From JAJPJX01 sp964568355 (lineage in GTDB: Bacteria; Acidobacteriota; Terriglobia; Bryobacterales; Bryobacteraceae): a stretch of 9,816 nt of DNA. The stretch is taken from contig CAZMRK010000799.1 of NCBI GenBank assembly GCA_964568355.1, positions 1-9,816 of the forward strand, read 5' to 3'. The notes under the pieces are model-generated. The model saw nothing but the letters and a program-made list of their open reading frames with translations. It was not told where the DNA came from and did not search any database. Positions 6,389 to 9,816 of the stretch are shown here, piece by piece. A program made the position numbers and the translations under genes. The number at the start of each line of letters is the position of its first letter. Positions within the stretch are counted from its first letter, which is position 1.

Positions 6389-7260
6389 TCGAGCCCGGCG
6401 CGCTCACCACCATTCAGGACCTGGGCCGCTATGGGTATGCCCACCTCGGCGTCTCGGCATCCGGCGCCGCCGATGCGCTGTCGCTGCGGCTGGCCAATCT
6501 GCTCGCCGGCAACGAGGAAGGAGCGCCGGCGCTCGAAATGACGCTGCGGGGCGGAGTGTTCGAGTTCCCCTCCGGCGCGATGGTCGCGCTGGCCGGCTCC
6601 GATTTCGGCGCGAGCATTCCACTCGATGAGCCCGTGGATCTGCCCGCCGGCACCGTTCTGCGCTGCGGCCCCACCCGCGCGGGCGCGCGCTGCTATCTCG
6701 CCGTACGCGGCGGCATCGACGCGCCGGCCGTGCTCGGCAGCGCCTCCACGCACCTGATGACCGGCCTGGGAGGCCGCGCTCTGCGCACCGGGGACGTGTT
6801 GCCGATCGGCACGCGCACCGGTTCCCCGCCGCGTCGTCTCACTCGCCCACGTGATCCAGCACGCGACATTCTCCGCGCGACGCCCGGCCCGCAATCCGAT
6901 TGGTTCGATCCGGGCGCTCTCTACGGCGTGCCCTACCGCGTCAGCGAGGACTCCAACCGCATGGGCCTGCGCCTGGACGGCCCGCCGCTCGCGCGCCACG
7001 CCGGCCACATGCTCACCGAAGGCGTTTCGCTGGGAGCCGTACAGATTTCGCCGGACGGCCGCCCGATTATCCTCTTTGTCGAGCACCAGACCACCGGGGG
7101 CTATCCCAAGATCGCCAACGTGATCTCCGCCGACCTGCACCGCGTCGGCCAGCTTCGGCCGCGCGACGAGATCCGCTTTGAGCCGGTCACCCTGGATCAG
7201 GCCCTGGCCTTACTTCGCGAGCAGGAGGAGTGGCTCCACTCCGCTACCGAACTCCCATGA
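6364..7260 (+). CDS. pxpC: 5-oxoprolinase subunit C (PxpC, biotin-dependent carboxyltransferase family)
   Basis: PxpC pairs with PxpB in the ATP-dependent 5-oxoprolinase. The protein has 298 residues against 310 in Escherichia coli. Family landmarks in order are IEPGALTTIQDLGRYGYAHL (9-28), GVSASGAADALSLRLAN (29-45), AVRGGIDAPAVLGSASTHL (113-131), YRVSEDSNRMGLRLDG (191-206), SLGAVQISPDGRPIIL (222-237) and the strongly conserved HQTTGGYPKIANV (241-253). I use the ATG at 6364, which keeps the first beta strand (SIRVIEPG) and overlaps pxpB by 25 bases. A GTG at 6385 would make a four-base GTGA overlap and a protein seven residues shorter, and it cannot be excluded. The gene ends in TGA that overlaps the pxpA ATG (ATGA). 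The protein is cytoplasmic, with no signal peptide or membrane helix. No unusual residues are seen in the motifs listed. Confidence 0.94.
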   Translation: MAAHSIRVIEPGALTTIQDLGRYGYAHLGVSASGAADALSLRLANLLAGNEEGAPALEMTLRGGVFEFPSGAMVALAGSDFGASIPLDEPVDLPAGTVLRCGPTRAGARCYLAVRGGIDAPAVLGSASTHLMTGLGGRALRTGDVLPIGTRTGSPPRRLTRPRDPARDILRATPGPQSDWFDPGALYGVPYRVSEDSNRMGLRLDGPPLARHAGHMLTEGVSLGAVQISPDGRPIILFVEHQTTGGYPKIANVISADLHRVGQLRPRDEIRFEPVTLDQALALLREQEEWLHSATELP

Positions 7261-7952
7261 TCATCGATTTGAATTGCGACATGGGCGAGCTTCCCGATGC
7301 TTCCATCGAGAAGGCGATCATGCCCCACATCACGTCGGCCAATATCGCCTGCGGCGCTCACGCCGGCGATGCCGCCATTATGGAGCGCACCGTCCGGCTG
7401 GCCCGCCGCCATGGGGTCTCCATCGGCGCCCACCCCGGTTATCCCGACCGCGCGAATTTCGGCCGCAGGGAACTGCCGCTCTCCGCGGAAGAGATTGCCC
7501 GGACGGTCTACGAACAACTTCTGGCCCTCGCCGCTTTCGCCCCCGAGTTCGGTTACGTCAAGCCGCACGGCGCGCTCTACAACGTGGCCGCGAAGAACCC
7601 GGCCGTGGCCGAGGCGATCGCGCGGGGCGTGGAGCGCTATCGCCGCGACCTGATCCTGGTGGGCCTGGCCGGCTCGGCGATGCTCGAGGTTTGGCGCGGG
7701 CTTGGCTTCTCCACTGCCGCCGAAGCCTTCGCCGACCGCCGCTACGAGCCCGACGGCTCCCTGCGTTCGCGGGCGTTCGCCGATGCGCTCATCGGCGATC
7801 CCGCCGAAGCCGCGGCCCAGGCGCTGCGCCTCGCCGCCCGCGCCCGGACGCTCTGTATCCACAGCGACACGCCGGGCGCCGTCCGCATTGTGGCGGCCGT
7901 GGCCGCCGGGCTGCGCGCCGCCGGCGTTACGCTGAAACCGCTGGCGTCTTGA
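7257..7952 (+). CDS. pxpA: 5-oxoprolinase subunit A (PxpA, LamB/YcsF family), shortened form
   Basis: PxpA is the third 5-oxoprolinase subunit and a LamB/YcsF-family barrel protein. Recognisable motifs are IDLNCDMGE (3-11), SANIACGAHAGDAAIM (27-42), GVSIGAHPGYPDRANFGRR (53-71), YVKPHGALYN (100-109), LILVGLAGSAML (132-143), AFADRRYEPDGSL (157-169) and CIHSDTPGA (200-208). The ATG at 7257 shares the ATGA overlap with pxpC, and family members start exactly there. The protein has 231 residues; Escherichia coli PxpA has 244. Most of the difference falls just before CIHSD: the usual stretch between the ALI(E/G) helix and the C(V/I)HGD motif is about 15-18 residues longer. The usual HGD is HSD here. 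Either the enzyme tolerates a smaller loop or its substrate differs. It is the last gene of the operon, facing the kinase tail to tail. Confidence 0.92.
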   Translation: MIIDLNCDMGELPDASIEKAIMPHITSANIACGAHAGDAAIMERTVRLARRHGVSIGAHPGYPDRANFGRRELPLSAEEIARTVYEQLLALAAFAPEFGYVKPHGALYNVAAKNPAVAEAIARGVERYRRDLILVGLAGSAMLEVWRGLGFSTAAEAFADRRYEPDGSLRSRAFADALIGDPAEAAAQALRLAARARTLCIHSDTPGAVRIVAAVAAGLRAAGVTLKPLAS

Positions 7953-7965
7953 GTTGGAAGGACAG

Positions 7966-8006
7966 TCGCGGGGGCTGAAGCCCCGCGGCAGACTGAAGTC
8001 CGCCCC
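7966..8006. repeat. Two tandem imperfect palindromes with a shared CTGAAG core
   Basis: The convergent gap between pxpA and the kinase holds two hairpin-forming units. The first pairs 7967-7975 with 7980-7987 (one bulged G) around a TGAA loop. The second pairs 7987-7994 with 7997-8004 (one A-C mismatch, and only two unpaired bases at the tip if fully paired). Both are centred on CTGAAG (7975-7980 and 7993-7998), 18 bases apart. No T-run follows on either strand, so they are not classic intrinsic terminators. They look like REP-type units; similar GGCTGAAGCC-cored elements are, in my recollection, frequent in Solibacter-like genomes, but no search was made. They may still block transcript read-through or protect 3' ends from both sides. 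Confidence 0.55.
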
Positions 8007-8031
8007 ACATGCGGCAAGCGGACGAACCGAA

Positions 8032-9633
8032 TCACCGGTGCTGCTGCCGCACTTCGGCGGCCAGCTTCCTGAGCGTGGGCAGCACGTCGCCGAGCGGCGC
8101 CGGCTCCGCATCTTTCCTTCCGAGCGCGAAGTAGAGTTTGCGATACAGTCCGAAAAGACGCTGTGACACGGCGCTCTGCTCGGCGTCCGGCTCTACGGTG
8201 CGATACCGCGGGCACAGCGCGTCCTGCGCTTCCTCGACGCTCGCGAATGCGCCCGCCGCCAGAAAAGCGAAGATCGCCGAGCCCAGGCTGGTGGGATCGT
8301 CCTGCGGCACCAGCACGGGCTTGTTCAGCACGTTCGCATAGACGCGGTTGAGCGTCGCGCTGCGCTGCGGGATGCCGCCTCCGTTGATCACCCGGCGGAT
8401 CTGGACGCCGTGCTCCGCCATGCGCTCTAGGATCACCCGCGTATGGAACGCCGTGCCTTCGATGGCCGCGAACAGTTCATCCTGCGCCGTGTGGCCGAGA
8501 TTCCATCCCAGCGTTACGCCGCCCAGCTCCGGATTCACCAGGACGGTGCGGTCGCCGTTGTCCCAGGTCAACCGCAGCAGCCCGGTCTGGCCCGCGCAGT
8601 ATGTCTCCAGCCCCTGCGAAAGCGCCGCCACGGTCGTGCCGGCGCGCCGCGCCACCGCGTCGAAAATATCGCCCGTCGCGGAAAGCCCGGCCTCGATCCC
8701 GAAATATTGCGGATGAATCGATCCCTTGACCACTCCGCACACGCCCGGAATGAGGTCCACCTGTTTCGCGATCGCCATGATGCAGGTGGAGGTGCCCACC
8801 ACGTTCACCACATCGCCTTCCCGCACGCCCGCGCCAATCGCGTCCCAGTGGGCATCGAACGCGCCCACCGGCACCGGGATTCCGGCCTTCAGCCCCAGCT
8901 TCTCCGCCCACTCCGCCGTCAAGTGCCCGGCGATCTGATCGGAGGTGGCGTAGCGGCCCTCCAGCTTGCCGCGCACGCCGGCGAACAGCGGGTCCACCTG
9001 TACCAGGAACTGCTCCGGCAGCAATCCGCCGAGCGATTCGTTCCACATCCATTTGTGTCCCATGGCGCAAATGCTGCGCGGCGCCTGGCGCGCGTCGTGG
9101 ATGCCGCACAACACCGCCGCCACCATGTCGCAATGCTCCAGCGCGGTCACCATTTGCGAGCGCTTGGCGGGGTTGTGCCGCAGCCAGTGCAACAGCTTCG
9201 AAAAGCCCCACTCGGAGGAGTACACGCCGCCGCACCATTCGAGCGCCTCCAGGCCCGTTCGCCGGCCGGTCTCGGTAATTTCGGCCGCCTCGCTCCTGGC
9301 GCGGTGGTCGCACCAGAGGTAATAGTCGTCCAGCGGCTGCAGGTTTTCGCCGACTGGAATCACGCTCGATCCGGTGGTATCCAGGGCAATCGCCGCCACG
9401 CGCTCGCCCGCGATGCCCGCCGCTTCCACGGCCTTGCGAGTCGCCGTAATCAGGGCGCTCATGTGATCCGCATGGCGCTGGGTCGCGTGGTCCGGATCCT
9501 CTTTCTTACGGCACAGGGGATAGTCGGCGGTCGCCGATCCCAGGCGCCCCCGCACACTGTCGAAAATCGAGACCCGCACGCTCAGCGTGCCGAAGTCCAC
9601 ACCTGCCACCACCACACTCGGTTTCCCGCTCAT
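8032..9633 (-). CDS. araB: Ribulokinase-type FGGY carbohydrate kinase
   Basis: This cytoplasmic kinase of the FGGY family most probably phosphorylates L-ribulose to L-ribulose 5-phosphate with ATP. It has 533 residues, compared with about 566 in Escherichia coli AraB. The N-terminal lobe opens with VAGVDFGTLSVRVSIFD (9-25), the phosphate-binding start of the sugar-kinase/Hsp70/actin fold with D13; the GTLS sequence is characteristic of ribulokinases. LWCDHRA (106-112) lies in the substrate region. GAFDAHWDAIGAG (257-269) holds D260, the likely catalytic base. VVGTSTCIMA (278-287) and INGGGIPQ (416-423) fit the ATP-side motifs. The ATG at 9633 is the only good start, 21 bases after the stop of the upstream isomerase; no clear Shine-Dalgarno is seen, so translation may be coupled. 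L-ribulose is inferred from the family and neighbour; other ketopentoses are possible. Confidence 0.85.
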   Translation of the reverse strand: MSGKPSVVVAGVDFGTLSVRVSIFDSVRGRLGSATADYPLCRKKEDPDHATQRHADHMSALITATRKAVEAAGIAGERVAAIALDTTGSSVIPVGENLQPLDDYYLWCDHRARSEAAEITETGRRTGLEALEWCGGVYSSEWGFSKLLHWLRHNPAKRSQMVTALEHCDMVAAVLCGIHDARQAPRSICAMGHKWMWNESLGGLLPEQFLVQVDPLFAGVRGKLEGRYATSDQIAGHLTAEWAEKLGLKAGIPVPVGAFDAHWDAIGAGVREGDVVNVVGTSTCIMAIAKQVDLIPGVCGVVKGSIHPQYFGIEAGLSATGDIFDAVARRAGTTVAALSQGLETYCAGQTGLLRLTWDNGDRTVLVNPELGGVTLGWNLGHTAQDELFAAIEGTAFHTRVILERMAEHGVQIRRVINGGGIPQRSATLNRVYANVLNKPVLVPQDDPTSLGSAIFAFLAAGAFASVEEAQDALCPRYRTVEPDAEQSAVSQRLFGLYRKLYFALGRKDAEPAPLGDVLPTLRKLAAEVRQQHR

Positions 9634-9654
9634 AGGAGTCTCATTTCGCGGCTG

Positions 9655-9816
9655 CTAATTTTGGTTGTGCCAGTATACATCCCAGCCCAGGTAGCGGATT
9701 CCCGCCTCATGGACCATCGCGGCCACACTGGAAAGGTTCGCGGCCACGTGGTGCTCAAACCCGTTCCGGCAGATGTATCGCAGCAGATCCTGCAGGCGCG
9801 GAATCTCGACCACGCC
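9655..9816 (-). CDS. C-terminus of an L-arabinose/L-fucose-type sugar isomerase (3'-end fragment)
   Basis: Only the last 53 codons are in the window; the gene starts beyond the right edge. The visible residues include IPRLQDLLRYICRNG, then FEHHVAANLSS, and the end AGIRYLGWDVYWHNQN followed by TAG (9655-9657). The His-His pair (residues 22-23 of the fragment) followed about 20 residues later by YLGWDVYWH resembles the end of L-arabinose isomerase, where a histidine in a THHT-type motif binds metal and a WNEVYYG-like stretch closes the protein. It also fits the wider L-fucose/L-arabinose isomerase superfamily. It lies 21 bases upstream of the ribulokinase in the same direction, so the two probably act in sequence: aldose to ketose, then phosphorylation. 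Assignment to AraA proper rather than a fucose-isomerase-like relative is not possible from this fragment. Confidence 0.7.
   Translation of the reverse strand, partial: GVVEIPRLQDLLRYICRNGFEHHVAANLSSVAAMVHEAGIRYLGWDVYWHNQN

Noticed and set aside
7966..8006. Intrinsic terminator for pxpA or the kinase
   Set aside because: The stems are good but no T-run follows on either strand, so I list them as palindromic repeats rather than as a terminator.

Overview
The window is GC-rich bacterial chromosome that most resembles Acidobacteriota, probably a Solibacter/Bryobacter-type lineage. The pointers are a large duplicated MacB/FtsX-type permease of the acidobacterial ADOP kind at the left edge, short dispersed-looking palindromic sequences between convergent genes, and the style of the metabolic genes. 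The placement is inference from gene content; no marker gene was compared.

Layout, left to right. (1) 2-2329 (+): ADOP-type permease, cut at its 5' end by the window edge. (2) 2395-4621 (-): a two-gene unit, trmFO then xerC, with an 8-base overlap (ATGTCTGA). The trmFO-xerC order is also found in Firmicutes. (3) 4622-4697: a 76-base divergent promoter region. (4) 4698-7952 (+): a tightly packed five-gene operon: a stand-alone receiver-domain response regulator, a cyclase/kynurenine-formamidase-family metal hydrolase, and pxpB, pxpC and pxpA, the three subunits of ATP-dependent 5-oxoprolinase. The junctions are TTGA overlap, 6-base gap, 25-base overlap and ATGA overlap, so translational coupling is likely throughout. 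(5) 7953-8031: a convergent gap with two tandem imperfect palindromes that share the core CTGAAG. (6) 8032-9816 (-): a sugar operon. An isomerase of the L-arabinose/L-fucose type, of which only the C-terminus is in the window, is followed after 21 bases by a ribulokinase-type FGGY kinase.

The pxp block would open 5-oxo-L-proline (pyroglutamate) to L-glutamate. The added metal hydrolase suggests a broader role on cyclic amides, N-formyl compounds or related substrates, and the receiver gene at the head suggests a link to phosphorelay signalling. The kinase/isomerase pair would feed a pentose (most simply L-arabinose via L-ribulose) into central metabolism.

The most interesting parts are the receiver-hydrolase-pxpBCA operon, a shortened PxpA with an altered conserved motif, a likely leaderless promoter for the receiver gene, and the palindromic intergenic elements. 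I see no CRISPR array, tRNA, rRNA, insertion sequence or defence system.
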